From NCBI RefSeq assembly GCF_051622035.1, contig NC_135365.1, positions 14,798,001-14,862,000 on the forward strand: a stretch of 64,000 nucleotides of DNA, written 5' to 3'. This DNA is from Arctopsyche grandis. Lineage: Eukaryota > Arthropoda > Insecta > Trichoptera > Hydropsychidae. Position numbers and translations under genes: made by a program. This document shows positions 1-61,959 of this stretch, piece by piece; within the stretch, counting starts at the first letter, position 1, and each line of letters begins with the position of its first letter. Below the pieces are notes generated by a model. The model was not told the DNA's origin. It did not search any database and saw nothing but the letters and a program-made list of their open reading frames with translations.

Positions 1-330
1 TTTAGTAATTACTCATCCAACATTTTTATCTTATGAATTCATCAAACAAGTTCTACATATTGTCTTAATTTTTATAATATTTAAAATTGTACTCAATGGA
101 AAGATTTATATAAAGTTGATTGCGCAAACAAATTTAATTACTCCTAAAAGTTTTATGCCCCTTAAAATTACATTTTACCAAGATCGAAGTTTCCATACCT
201 ACTTAAATCCATACCCACTTTATACAGTTTTAAGAATAATATTAGAATACATTAGAATATTGTACCTCAACCATACTTTTCCTTTTTTGTATTCATTCAG
301 ATAGGGAATCATTACATAAACGGTAAATAT
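1..330. other. AT-rich DNA, nothing recognised
   Basis: Open frames here are short and without family resemblance. No repeat end or gene fragment is visible before the GC-richer block that starts near 335. Confidence 0.4.
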
Positions 331-708
331 ACGTATGTCTAAAGAATCAAACACATGTAGGAATCTCGTCATCGTCATCGTCATCGAAACATTCGAGAAT
401 ATTCCGCAACAACAAACCACATTCCTTGCAGAACTCACACACGTAAACAAGCGGAACGAAACCCAGACGACGCACACCTGCAGTCATTATATTAAACTCA
501 AGCGGAACGCCCCTACCAGTCGAGTGGAACCAAAACGGTCGAAACACGCCGCCACCATTAAACTACATCGAGCGGAACGGCGCCAATCATTCCAGAAAAT
601 TCTACCCCTCGACAAAAAGCAAATTCCTCGCTTACGCATCAACAAACCACCACCATCGGTCAGGTGATTCCAGAAACACTATAAAAGGAGGTACAACCCA
701 AACAACGC

Positions 709-834
709 CAGTCGACCCACAACAGCAAGCGTCGACACACAGCACCAGACCAGTCGACCCACAGCAGTAAGCGTCGACACACAACAGCAGACCAGTCGAC
801 ATACAGCTCCTGACCAGCCACCACTACACTACGC
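709..834 (+). repeat. 42-bp tandem repeat, three copies
   Basis: Units begin at 709, 751 and 793 with CAGTCGAC, and carry AAGCGTCGACACAC inside. The third is degenerate. Period is exactly 42 bp by coordinates. Confidence 0.8.
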
Positions 835-860
835 GGACTTGGAAGATCAACCAGCCGGAC

Positions 861-1010
861 GAGCCAGCAACACACTGCCGTATCCAGAGACCTTCCGAAC
901 ATAGCCGAACAACGAGCCAGCAACACACTGCCGCATCCAGAGACCTTCTGAACATAGCTGAATGCCGAGCCAGCGACACTCTACCATATCCAGAGACCGC
1001 TGAACGACAT
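861..1010 (+). repeat. 53-bp tandem repeat, three copies
   Basis: Units begin at 861, 914 and 967 with GAGCCAGC and continue through ATCCAGAGACC. Period is 53 bp. The first two copies are nearly identical; the third is diverged. Confidence 0.85.
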
Positions 1011-1237
1011 ACTTTTGCCCACAAATATAATACCTTTGTACAACCATAGGCAAACAATAAAACTTTATAAAACTAGCACAACAGTGTTTCGTTAGGCCGG
1101 GATACGGTCAACACACATGTACCCCGCCTACACACCATTACGTTTATTTCATAGTAAGCCTACCAGTGCTCTAAATATAAAGAAAATTATCTAGCGGACA
1201 GCTATTTTCAGATGTGTATTTTAAAAAATTCTAATTA

Positions 1238-1779
1238 CACTGAGCAACAAAAAAAAATTACCGGAGCAGAGACTAATTAATCATAACTAAGTTTGACCAA
1301 ATTACTAACACTAAATTCGAATATTACAATGCTTTGTATTAGCTTGCTCTCGTTTAAGAGATATGAGCGTTCAAAAAATGGGAAATTTTAACAGAATTTT
1401 GGCTTTTGCAATTTTAATTCAAGATCTAGTATTGCTGTGCCAAGAGTTGCTATTGGAATCAATATTCAGATGTTTTTTCTATTTTGTAAGATTTTTTAAT
1501 GCTTTAAAATACGTATAATTAATTATCTAGCGAATTTTAAATGTCAAAAATATATATTATTTTACAGATTTCTTCTCGAGTTATCATGAATTTCTAGACC
1601 AGTTTTATATTTAACCAATTCCAATACTTAATTTTAGCATAGCAATAATAGATTTCTAAATAAAGACTGCAAAATCTATAGAAATGTCACATTTTGTTTT
1701 AAACGCTAATATTTCTTAAACTCAGTGTGTTAAATTTAGTAAAGATTTATTTACTCCGCTCTGGTAAGTAAAACACGTG
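1238..1779. mobile_element. Repeat family R3, copy 1, with diverged terminal inverted repeats
   Basis: The left end reads CACTGAGCAAC then TTACCGGAGCAGAG; the inverted right end has TTACCAGAGCGGAG followed by ACTAAATTTAAC, matching the left arm for roughly 50 bp with gaps. A second copy lies at 22169-22550 in the same orientation. There is no coding capacity, so it is probably a non-autonomous DNA transposon (MITE). Target duplication was not identified. Confidence 0.5.
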
Positions 1780-2351
1780 ATTTTTTGTTTTGATCAATGT
1801 TATTATATTATAATTAGTATATCAAAATCTAAATACCGCTACGATATCATGAATTCCAGTAAAGCAACGTTACCTAAATAATTCGTATTTTACTAATCTA
1901 TTGGGTGGGTTTGTCATGTATAGGAAACAAATTCGTGTACATTGTTGGTGTATCAGGGGTCAAAAATTGTAAAAAAACCTTTATTGGATACAATGATGGA
2001 GACTTCGAAGGGAATAATACACCCCTTTTACAGGTGTGATGGCGATCGGGGAATAAAACAATTTTCTATTAGCGCATTGCATATATAATTTTCCTTAAAA
2101 AACGTATAATAATTATCACATTTTTAACTAACAAAAAAAAATGAACCACCTTGTAAAACCTTTAAAAAACAAACAAACATAAGTAAATTACAGAATATAT
2201 GTAAGCTAATAATAATACACGTATATGTGATTTGAACAAATAGATTTATTGTTATCACCATTATCAATATTAAATAAAGCCACGTGAAACAACAAAAAAG
2301 GTACACTTGAAAAAAGATTGATCACAATGAAAATTGATTTCTAAATCTATT
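1780..2351. other. 3' flank of RabGGTB
   Basis: AT-rich, without coding potential. It contains the minus-strand AATAAA at 2245-2250, the likely polyadenylation signal of RabGGTB. Nothing else is recognised. Confidence 0.45.
2245..2250 (-). terminator. Candidate polyadenylation signal of RabGGTB
   Basis: AATAAA on the minus strand about 100 bp downstream of the TAA stop. It is the nearest canonical hexamer seen; usage is inferred. Confidence 0.5.
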
Positions 2352-3761
2352 TTATAAAGCTAACAATTGAGGTTCAAGTTTCAGTCTTGTGATTGTTTCT
2401 TGAGGCATGCAGTATGTTGGATTGATTGGTTTGATTTGAGTGTTGCCTAAAAGCGATAGGCCAGCCAATCCAAACAATGTATGAAATGGGTCAGTCATAT
2501 CTCCTGGCCGATCGCTGAAACCACCATTTTCAGAATCTTGACAAGCCAGAATGAATTTTTCTAATGCTGCTTTATCTACCCAGTGTATACGGTTCATCAT
2601 GGAAAGAGAAGCCAATACCCACCTGCAAAAAATAATAAATAATTTTAAAAACTGATATAAAGATACGAAATCTAAAAAAAAATATATAAAAATAACCAGG
2701 AATAGCACAAATCTGGAAGTTTTTCTGGACGTCCATTTAAACCCCCATTAGGTAATTGTCTCTCGCACAGCCACCAGCCTAACTCATCGGCTCGTAAAGC
2801 ATCCAATCGTCCACATACTGAAAGGAAGCCTACACAGCAATATATAAGACCTGAAAATATAATTTAATATGTAATATGGAATTTAAGTATAAAAATTATA
2901 ATTATAATACAAACACCAAAAAGTTATTTTCAAAATGACACAAACCAGCATGACTTTCTGAGCCAGGACGTGACCCAAAACCACCATCGAAATTCATACA
3001 ACTCAAAACAAATTCGACAGCTCGTCCAACATTGATAGCATCTAGCCGGTGCAGTAAGGAAAGACAAAGTACAGCACAAAACGAAAACCGAGTATCTACT
3101 TCGCCCCACTTATCACCTGTATAACAATATATATTTTTTAAATTTACATAAATCAATTTTAATTATGATTGGTGTAAAACTATAATAATATATTCTTAAA
3201 ATATGTATGGTAAAGAAGTAAATACTATATTAAAAAAATTGAGGAACTGATACTAGCAAATATAATCATATAAAAAAAAATGAATACCCATAAAGCTGCC
3301 ATCTTCCAATTGAAGTGAGGTTATATACTTTATAACACCTTCGACATCAATGACATCTATTTTATCATACATACTAAGTATTTGAACGGCGCTGAGAGTG
3401 TATAGTATGTGGGGATCGTGACCAACACTGGCTGATATGCCACCACTTTCTTTGTCTTGACAAGATTTAATAAATTCCAAGATTTCTTCACGTGGAACTC
3501 TGTAGAATCATACATACGGTTCAACATTGTTGTATAAAGTGATTTATTAAGAGTACATATCTCAAGATAATAAGTGTACCGAGACGATTTAGCCATGAGC
3601 TCGAGCGCTGTGAGGCCCCAATACATGCCGGACATGCGCAGGAATTCTGTCTTGCAGAAGTCGTAGTCATCTTTATCAGTACCGTATACAGATAAATAGG
3701 AAGCATGACGCTCCAACTCCAGCTTCAGCTCAGAACCGCCACCCGCCACCTCCCCTTCCAT
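2352..3761 (-). CDS. RabGGTB: Rab geranylgeranyltransferase beta subunit (5 exons, complete)
   Basis: Catalytic subunit that, with the alpha subunit and Rab escort protein, attaches geranylgeranyl groups to C-terminal cysteines of Rab GTPases in the cytosol. Exons by translation and GT-AG sites: 3580-3761, 3288-3499, 2946-3116, 2697-2850, 2352-2622. They join in phase to 990 nt (329 aa), close to the usual ~331. The protein is an array of prenyltransferase repeats (GGFG, GGLNG, GGFSD). Zinc ligands are visible: Asp235 and Cys237 in PDLCYSW, and His287 in [21 protein letters not shown] is the strongly conserved central segment. I chose the ATG at 3761; an in-frame ATG at 3785 would add 8 residues. 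An AATAAA on the minus strand (2245-2250) lies about 100 bp past the stop. It is on the same strand as the receptor cyclase, with a 3.9 kb gap. Family assignment is very secure; exact start less so. Confidence 0.95.
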
Positions 3762-4055
3762 GTCTACAGACAAAATGATGCACAAATGTCACGTTGATGA
3801 ATCAAGTAGCTATCATTTCTGCCGAACTGACAGTTGCTGCATTTTCATTTCGTTTTAAAAGCGTTCAAAATCGACCATACCTTTTTTCCAAATTTTAGAT
3901 ATTTTAACGCAATGATTTTAAAATTAAATGTGCAATATACTTAATTATATATAAAAATTACGATTTAAAACTAATTAAACACCATTTTAGTATATAATGT
4001 ATCGTATTACTCCCAAAACGGTAAAGGGGGGTATATAAATGGTTAGGTGATTACT

Positions 4056-4183
4056 GGTCACAAAGTCACTAAAATCTCTATAACGGAACATTTGGCAGCC
4101 GAAAAGTCTATCATACTAACGATAAATATCATACTAACGAGAACTTGAGATTTTCATGGCAAAAATTGTCTTTGTGACCACCG
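4056..4183. repeat. Short inverted-repeat element
   Basis: GGTCACAAAGTCA near the left end mirrors TGTCTTTGTGACC at the right end, and AAAATCTC is mirrored by GAGATTTT inside. The middle holds a tandem TATCATACTAACGA word (two copies). It looks like a small foldback MITE; boundaries are approximate. Confidence 0.4.
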
Positions 4184-4544
4184 CAATGTGATTAATAATC
4201 TAATTTCAAATAAATATTTATTCATTATTAGAACAGCAGTTTCATAATTTTATGTAAAATGTATACAATAGGCAAACATTTGAAATTTATTAACAGAACT
4301 GTCGTCCTGATTCATGGTGAATCTTTACTTTTTTCAAAATTTCCCAAATTGATTTGAAAAAAACATAGAAAAGCCTAGTAAAAATCAAAGTTGGGAAATT
4401 TTTTTTTTTAGTACTGCGTCTAATTATGTCAAATTCCGTGACTTATCTACCTTTACAAATTCTAAATTATCTAGCTATAAAATGATTTTTTTATCAACCA
4501 ATTACGTATAGATTTTTAAATATACATATGTATTGTAATTATAT

Positions 4545-4725
4545 TATAGGGGATGGACGAATGAGACGACTGGCATGTTAATGCACGTGTTTTATTTATG
4601 ACAGCTGAAGGCAGAGTGAGGTAGCTAACTCCGAACACAATCGAGTCGGTCCCCACTCGCAGGAAGATGACCAAACTCGATCATGTCGTATAGCGAGCCG
4701 CCACAATATCAACCCCAAGCTTACC
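4545..4725 (-). repeat. Possible LTR fragment
   Basis: Read on the minus strand it has GATATTGTGGCGGCTC, then AATAAAACACGTGC and a 3' end CATTCGTCCATCCCC, the layout of the end of a BEL/gypsy-type LTR. GC content is clearly above the flanks. No duplication or internal region was seen. Confidence 0.3.
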
Positions 4726-7210
4726 TTGCATCCATATTTATCAATGTAAAACACAACAGTAAACAAAATATAATAAACAATATAAAAATTTTATAATTAA
4801 ATTGAAATTGAATAAAAAAGAAACGTGTATCTGATATTTTATTCAAGAAATTACATATCAACCTTACTACATTTATCTAATAGTTATGGATTTTAATCTT
4901 AAAAAAATTTAAAACCCAATGTCTGCGCAATTTACCAACTTATCGATGTTTATTTGGTATGATACAATTAGTTATCAGTTTTGTGTCACCTTAGAAATAA
5001 ATCCTGAAGTGCTTATGATTAATTACACTTGAATATTCGTTCAAATTTAGTATATGTTCATATACTAATTTATAAGCCTTATGAACATTTGCATAATATT
5101 TTAAGTCAGTAGTTATACAGAAAATATGGTTTTTTATTTAATAAATGTGTAGTAATGACTACAATTGTTAAATAGATAGACACTTATACTTATTGAGTAG
5201 AAATATTAAATAGACAAATATTAATTATTTAAAATAAATGTTGTAGTTAGAGGTCAGTCTCTTAACTTTTTAGATCTTTTCAACTACTGTTTTACAAATA
5301 GTACATTGAATTATTTAATAAATTTTTAATAAATCTTACACAAACGTGTACACCACACTATAGGGAATATATGTATAGCTCGTATTTGAGTAGTATGTTC
5401 TCATATTTTATGGCACATCACATAATAGTTACACAACATGTTTCATGCAATATTTTTAAATGCGTTACAAATTTTTGCATGTACATATACTTAATTTAAA
5501 AATGACAATAAAAATATCACATATATTTAAATCTATTATAATAATTTAATTAAAATTGACTAGTATAAACTTGTACATTTATGATGAAATCATAAAATGG
5601 TTCAGTTGAATAACATTCAGTTTTTTAAAGGTTTTTTTAGTTTTTATCATATACATATACATTATATAATACATAATAAATAGTTTCACATGTATTTTTT
5701 TTAATAAATGTTTCACATTTTCAATAAGATATTTTAATTTGTAGACGTCGATGCAGTGAAAGTATATATGTATATATATAAGCAATATTTAATTTTTACA
5801 TTAATGAAAAGTTTTTACTACTTAAATGAATCAAATAAACCTCATTTTCATATACATTTGAATGTATGTATGTAGGTATCTGTACTGTTACCTTAAATAA
5901 TCGTTGAAATACATTTAAAACTCACTTTTCACGTCATTTTAAACATTTCACGACACACTAATTTATATACTTCATTAAAGCTTGTATACCCTTAGACCAC
6001 ACAATAAGATATTTACATTATATATTTCCAATAATAAATAGATATATTATATTTATCACATTTATATTTTTACATGAATAAATTTAAGAACAAATATAGA
6101 TTAAGTTTTCAAGTATAGTTTAAAAATATGAGGAGACAAATGATTTCATATCCAAAACCTATATATGTATGTACATGTGTACTTAGAAAGTGAGATTTTA
6201 ATAAGAATTAGCTTTATATTGGAGGGCATATTGAAATGTATGTATCATACCATGTATGTATGTATCAAATCATGTATGTATGTACATACTATGTATGTAT
6301 GTAGCATACGGTAGTCAATAAGTTAAAGATATTTTAAAATGTGCAAAATAAACGTACCAAAAATGAATAATCAAAAATTTTGAATAATTCAAATAAGCAT
6401 GTAAATATAATTTTCAAGTTTCATTCAGTTAACAATACATGAATTTTGCGTATAAAGAATTAAAGTTAATAGTATATTTTATTTTAATAAAATTATGCCC
6501 TTTATTATAACAAAATAAGGCTTTCAATTTAGTTAGTAACTATATTTTTTTGATAATTCTATGTACATATTTGGTTCGGAATAAATTTCATAAGTTATAT
6601 GGTTTTGGTCACATTATTTTTTCCTTACGATAATTAAATTCACATATGTTATATTTTATAATTGACAAAAATACTGGTGTAAATAAAATTTTTACGTATT
6701 TTCCATAAATTTGTATATATAATACATACACAAAAATAGTGAGATAAGACTGATTTAATATAAATTTTATTTGCATATGCATACATGGCATGCCATCTTT
6801 GTTTTCCGTCTTTGGTATTATATATTTATTGTCCAACTAGTATTATAAATCATTTCACATTAATTTATTTACGAAAAGTAAATCAATATGAAATGATGAT
6901 TTTAAATATCGATGATAATAAATATTGTATGCCATTTATCAGCAAGTACATACGTATGTATGTATGTATATACATATATATGTTATTAGTTATAATTAGA
7001 TAGCACGCCACTGCTGTAAGGTGCATTTATAATTTTTCTTAACAATTTTGACTCAATCTTAAATTATCAAATGGAAATACATAGATACACAATTTAATTA
7101 CATTTAGATGTTGTCAAATTTTATATATTTAAGATTATGTATTATATATTTTTTCCAGTATCAAAATACCATACACATGTTATTTAAATAGTATTTTATT
7201 TATAATACAT

Positions 7211-7583
7211 CGATGCGGTGCAAACGATCGAAAAGCGGCAGACAGATTGAACCACAGATTAACGACACGTGTACCTTATGCGTGCGCACTGCTCGCACTT
7301 ACACTAAGCGAAATCTACCCGACGTCCCGACATACCTACCCTGTATACGTTCTGTGCTTCTGATACCTTAGTTCCGAATTTTTCCTTATTAAACTCGCCA
7401 GAATGATCCAACTCAATTTTAATAATTACCATTTCAATAATTGCATCTGTGCACATCGAAAGGTTACTCGTCATTTGATGTGCAATCTATCATTCGTGAA
7501 GTCGAGAATTGCGTTTAAAGCAGCCATCCAGTTAATCTGTGGTTCAGTCTGTCTGGCGCTTGTCGATCGTTTGCACCAAACCC
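7211..7583. mobile_element. MITE with about 50-bp TIRs and a 9-bp target duplication
   Basis: The arms GGTGCAAACGATCGA and, further in, GAACCACAGATTAAC occur at 7216-7265 and inverted at 7528-7578. The flanks carry ATAATACAT on both sides (7202-7210 and 7584-7592). There is no coding capacity. A 9-bp duplication points to the Mutator-like group, though 8 bp (hAT or P type) cannot be excluded. It sits only 57 bp beyond the cyclase stop codon and so probably within its 3' UTR. Confidence 0.75.
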
Positions 7584-7648
7584 ATAATACATACATTAAA
7601 AAACATGCCTTTACATTAAAATAGACACATATAATTTCATTGTAATAT

Positions 7649-57774
<50,126 letters not shown>

Positions 57775-58817
57775 CTAGTCAATTTGCATATGTGTTAGTC
57801 AGCATAAATGTTTTGCGATATACCTCAAGGAATCGTAGACACGTGTATATAGAAAGCTACATACATATGTAGATGACATGAACGAGAAGAAAATCCAGTT
57901 ATTAATTTAAAAAATCATTCAAAATCTTGAAATCTAATTTTCGCATGATACAAAACTTCATCTATTGTAACTATGTAAATCTATAATTTGAACCTATAAA
58001 CTTTAATCTATAATTTGCCTCGAGTCTTAAGACGCCCAAAAAATGTCTTCACATAATCAATATTTCATGTAGTGTTTATGTTACAGTCCAAGTGTTTACT
58101 CCAGTTCGTTTCTGAACATACTATGTACTTTGTTCATACACAAACTAGTGATTTTAGTTTAAGTGCTTTGAAAAATATTTGTAAAACTCTTTCAAAATTT
58201 TAAATGGATCATATGTAGTATATATGTACATATACACAAAGAAAACTGACATGTTATCACAACATAAGTCGGGGCATGTGATATTCATTTCTGAAACCGA
58301 TAATAGAAGAAAGAATTGATGAGAATATAAAGGTCGGAAAATGGATGTCGTGGCTGACCAACATTCGGCAAAACACATTGGTTGTCGAATTGAAACACGG
58401 ATAGACAAAAGTATACCTATGGTATACTTTCGGTAACTACATACATATATTGAGGTTATCGCAAGAAGAGAAGCACTGTTAGAATTTAATTAAGAAATCC
58501 TACCAAACTGCTTATGCTCAGCGAACAAATAATATGAAAAGTAATTGCTGGCATTGTGAAATTACTCCTACAGGAAAATTATACACACAAATATTACCTT
58601 TGTGTAATAATGTGTTCATAGTAAAATTTATATTAACATTGAGATTTTCTGATGTTAGGTTTTGCACCTTGTGTCCCATACATCATATATGTACATAAAT
58701 AATAGTAATATTGAAACCGTATCTTCTAAATCTATGTTTACGCACAACATCACCCCCCCCCCTCCCCCCCACCCTCGCTATCATAATTTGGAAAGGTGAG
58801 CGTTTTGTAACGTGATC

Positions 58818-59125
58818 CAGTACCAGATAACGATTTTACGCACAAGCGGGGGAAGCGGTCGCCTCGGGCCCCCAATTGAACAGGGGCCCCAAAGAGACGC
58901 CTAGCATTTTCAATGAATTTTTATAGTTTTTCTTTAGTTCAATACGACATCATGGAAGATTTATTTTTTTTTTTTTTATCACAGTGACATTACATAATAC
59001 TCTAGCGCGTCACTGTGACCAGACATAGAAGTATATTACAAATACTATATATAAGAATACAGACATACATATGTATAAGCATAACACAAATACAATATAT
59101 AAGAATAACAGAGACATCTATGTTA

Positions 59126-59216
<91 letters not shown>

Positions 59217-59973
59217 GAATGTTTGTCTGTCTGTCTGTCTATCTGTCTCGAATAGGCTCCTAAACCACTGAACCGATTACGATGGAACTTTCAGGATTTT
59301 TTGTATGCATGTCCGGGAAAATTACCGTGGAAAAAAAAGATAAAAACATCTTAATAATAATATTCGTAATTACGATTTTACCGACCTGAAAGTATGAAGG
59401 GCTATTGTGTAGTCAAGGAAATGTGTTTGTTGGTAACCAAGACAAAAGGTTGGTTTATGACGGCACGGCGTTGAAGAGAAGTTACTCCACGACGTTGAGT
59501 TCCAACCATCACTTGGAACGGGAATGGTAACGCAACGGGAACGGGAATTGCATGCATTATTGTGGCATGGCAACGCATGCCGGGTTCAGCTATGGAGCGC
59601 TTGAGCGCATGAACTCATTCATACATATTATGTGCACGCTTAAACGAACCGTGTAAAGTATTTCTGTGAATATGTAAATACATACATTACTTTCGCCTTT
59701 TGGCGAAAGTAATACATATATTTTTTAACGAATGCTGACAACCATTGATTTAAATCATTCTTAATCAGAAATTGGTTCTAAAGATTGCAGTTTTGCAAAG
59801 TTGTGTATTTTCTATAATAAAATGTTCGTATATTTAAACATTAATCAAAGGGTGCAATTCTTTGAGACGTCCAAAAGTGAATACAAAATAATAAATTCGG
59901 TAAGTACCAACATTTTTCAATTCCCAGAAATAAGTAACGCCTCGGGGCCCGTAGCGAAGTAAATCCGCCACTA
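58818..59973. mobile_element. hAT-like non-autonomous element
   Basis: Left end CAGTACCAGATAACG..., inverted right end TAGTGGCGGATTTACTTCGC; both then run into GGGCCCC-rich blocks (CCTCGGGCCCCC and GGGCCCCGAGGCG). Flanks ACGTGATC and ACGTGATA match at 7 of 8. The interior holds an AT microsatellite (59124-59211) and a TGTC run (59222-59240). No transposase. Confidence 0.55.
59124..59211. repeat. AT dinucleotide microsatellite
   Basis: AT run of about 85 bp followed by TGTCTGTCTGTC and AACCACTGAACCGATTACGATGGA-type sequence, a pairing common in insect dispersed repeats. Confidence 0.9.
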
Positions 59974-60999
59974 ACGTGATACTTAATGAAAGCTGAGTGT
60001 ATGTAGGAATATTTTAGGGAATTAATAGTCTAGAAATAATTAAGTACATATTATGAGTATCAGTATTAAGAGTACCAAATTAGAACTATAGAAACTATTC
60101 ACGGGACCTGTCCCAAATACCATTCGACAAATCAGATTGAATATTGATAGAGACAGGCAACATCGAATACGTGATCAGAATTATTTCCCTCGACGAGTGA
60201 GCCAAATTGAATCGAATTTGCATACATAGATACTCCCAGATAGACGTAATAACTCAATATTAAAATTTCATATATATTATTATTAGTATTTTTTACAAAG
60301 CTTATATTTTGCTTTGTTACTTTATTTTTCCATCGCGTCTTTATTCTTAAAATTACCTTATTTCAGGATACACAAGTCGATTGACAAGGACGCGTGCCAA
60401 TTGTGCGAGAAGCCGACGTAAAATTACACGAGACAGTGATTGATAAGCTTCTATGGGAACAAAACTCTCAAACGGTTCAATAAAGTAGACATTTTGTTTT
60501 GCTTACATACACATATGGGATCTAAACTTTATTTACTGAACATCTATATCTCGGACGATTATGTTGAAACGTGCGGAACGTTCAATTGTAATAAAATTAA
60601 GAAGTGCCCATCCGGTGGATGCTGACTCAGAGGCATTCGAAAAAGGATAGGTTGCGTAAGTACACCTTTCTTTTAATTGGTAATTCAGTAAAGAAAATTC
60701 TATGGAATTGTATTACGTAAGTACAAACACTGCAATACACTTATGTACAGAGAAATTTTATAATAATAGAATTGGCTTTAGGCGTTATATTGTTGTCAGG
60801 TGACGATTGTCCACAAACATTCCTAAATAATTTTAGCATCAGTCGTATTTGATGCTTGGTGGTCGACGTATATCCGATAAAAACTTATCTGGGCAAGAGT
60901 AATGGGCAAGTGCATCGTTAAAATTGCACAATGCATTCAAAACACACACACAATAAACAACATGGGATACATTTTTATAAGTAAATTGATCATTTAAGT

Positions 61000-61959
61000 C
61001 AGTGCTTCCCAAATTGGGGGTCACGACCCCCTGGGGGGCCGTAGGATTTCTCGCAGGGGCTTCGAAAATATTCAGTAGAAAGTAAAAATATTCATTTATG
61101 AATATTTTTCCACATTACATATTTAGGGAATGTATATATTTAAGTCTGTTAAATAAAAACATAGTATATGAAAACTTTCCAACAAAAGCTTTCTTTGTGG
61201 TCAAAAGGTATTAGTCAAGGATGCACGGAGATGTTTTCGTGTTTGAATGATTTTCTCACGAATAATGAAATATCACTGTCGACTTCAGTGAAAAATGTTA
61301 TACCTGATCACATGGCCGAATCGATACTATTTTTCAAAAAATATTTCCCTAACTTGAATGAGGATGAAAGGAATAATTGGATAAGAACACCATTTGCCAA
61401 GTCCTTAAAATATGATCATATTACGTGGACAGCCCAAGAAGAGTTGATCGATATCAGATCAGATAATTTGCTTGAAGTGGAATTTAATGAAAAAAGTATT
61501 TCAGAATTTTGGTTAAGAGGCGACGGCAAAAATATCCTGCTATTGGAAAAGAAGCCCTGGTACCTCTTATTCCTTTCGCGACTACGTACCTATGCGAAAC
61601 AGCATTTTCGTCATTATTCATATTAAAAAATAAGCAAAGGTCATGTCTTTCCACGGAGACTTTGGAAGATGCTTTGTGAGTTAGCATTTCTGACATTGAA
61701 CCCGATATCGATTTTTTATGTAAAAACATGCGACCTCATCTATCGCATTAAATTGTTTCATGTGTATATAGTTTTTATTTAAAAAAAATGTTTTTAAGCA
61801 AGTTCCTATAATTTTGTGCTGAATATAAATGTTTATTATAATTGTAATAATTACTGCCAAATAAACCTTTAAACTAGAAATTTTTGAATTTTTTTAGGGC
61901 CAGGAATTAATTCTTTCAGATTTAGCGGGTCGTGACATGAAAGTTATTGGGAAGCACTG
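61000..61959 (+). mobile_element. hAT element, internally deleted, 8-bp target duplication
   Basis: Left end CAGTGCTTCCCAA and inverted right end CAGTGCTTCCCAA are identical over 13 bp. ATTTAAGT flanks both sides exactly (60992-60999, 61960-61967). At 960 bp it retains only the C-terminal part of a transposase. Confidence 0.92.
61168..61750 (+). pseudogene. hAT transposase C-terminal remnant (ZBED5/SCAND3-like)
   Basis: 61168-61540 reads FLTNNEISLSTSVKN, HMAESILFFKKYFP, WIRTPFAKSL and FNEKSISEFW, typical of ZBED5/SCAND3-like proteins. Near 61550 the frame shifts by one; in the new frame IPFATTYLCETAFSSLFILK (hAT dimerisation block with Glu) follows. A TGA near 61677 interrupts the last 25 codons, which end MRPHLSH and TAA. 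Two lesions plus loss of the N-terminal half make it dead. Confidence 0.85.

Larger units (their letters stand above)
335..1134 (+). repeat. Putative LTR-like repeat with internal tandem arrays
   Basis: A GC-rich island in AT-rich DNA. It holds several GCGGAACG words (about 450-580), a TATAAAA box (680-686), two tandem arrays (709-834 and 861-1010), and AATAAA at 1056-1061 with a short tail ending in CACA. This order (upstream block, TATA, polyadenylation signal) is that of an LTR, but I could not define target duplications or the TG/CA ends, and no internal retroelement coding lies beside it. It could instead be the end of another repeat type. Confidence 0.35.
3786..7210. other. Intergenic DNA between RabGGTB and the receptor cyclase
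   Basis: AT-rich spacer with many TATGTA-type palindromes (about 6160-6310, 6950-6980). It contains a small hairpin element near 4056-4183 and an LTR-like fragment near 4545-4725. A minus-strand AATAAA at 7195-7200 could serve the cyclase transcript. No exon or RNA gene was recognised. The RabGGTB promoter should be just right of 3785; no TATA or initiator is convincing. Confidence 0.4.

Noticed and set aside
709..1010. CRISPR-like array
   Set aside because: Contiguous tandem repeats with no spacers, in a eukaryotic genome.
58154..58408. Signal-peptide exon of the cyclase
   Set aside because: Hydrophobic stretch present, but no donor in the needed phase and no family resemblance before LPLAVAAVN.
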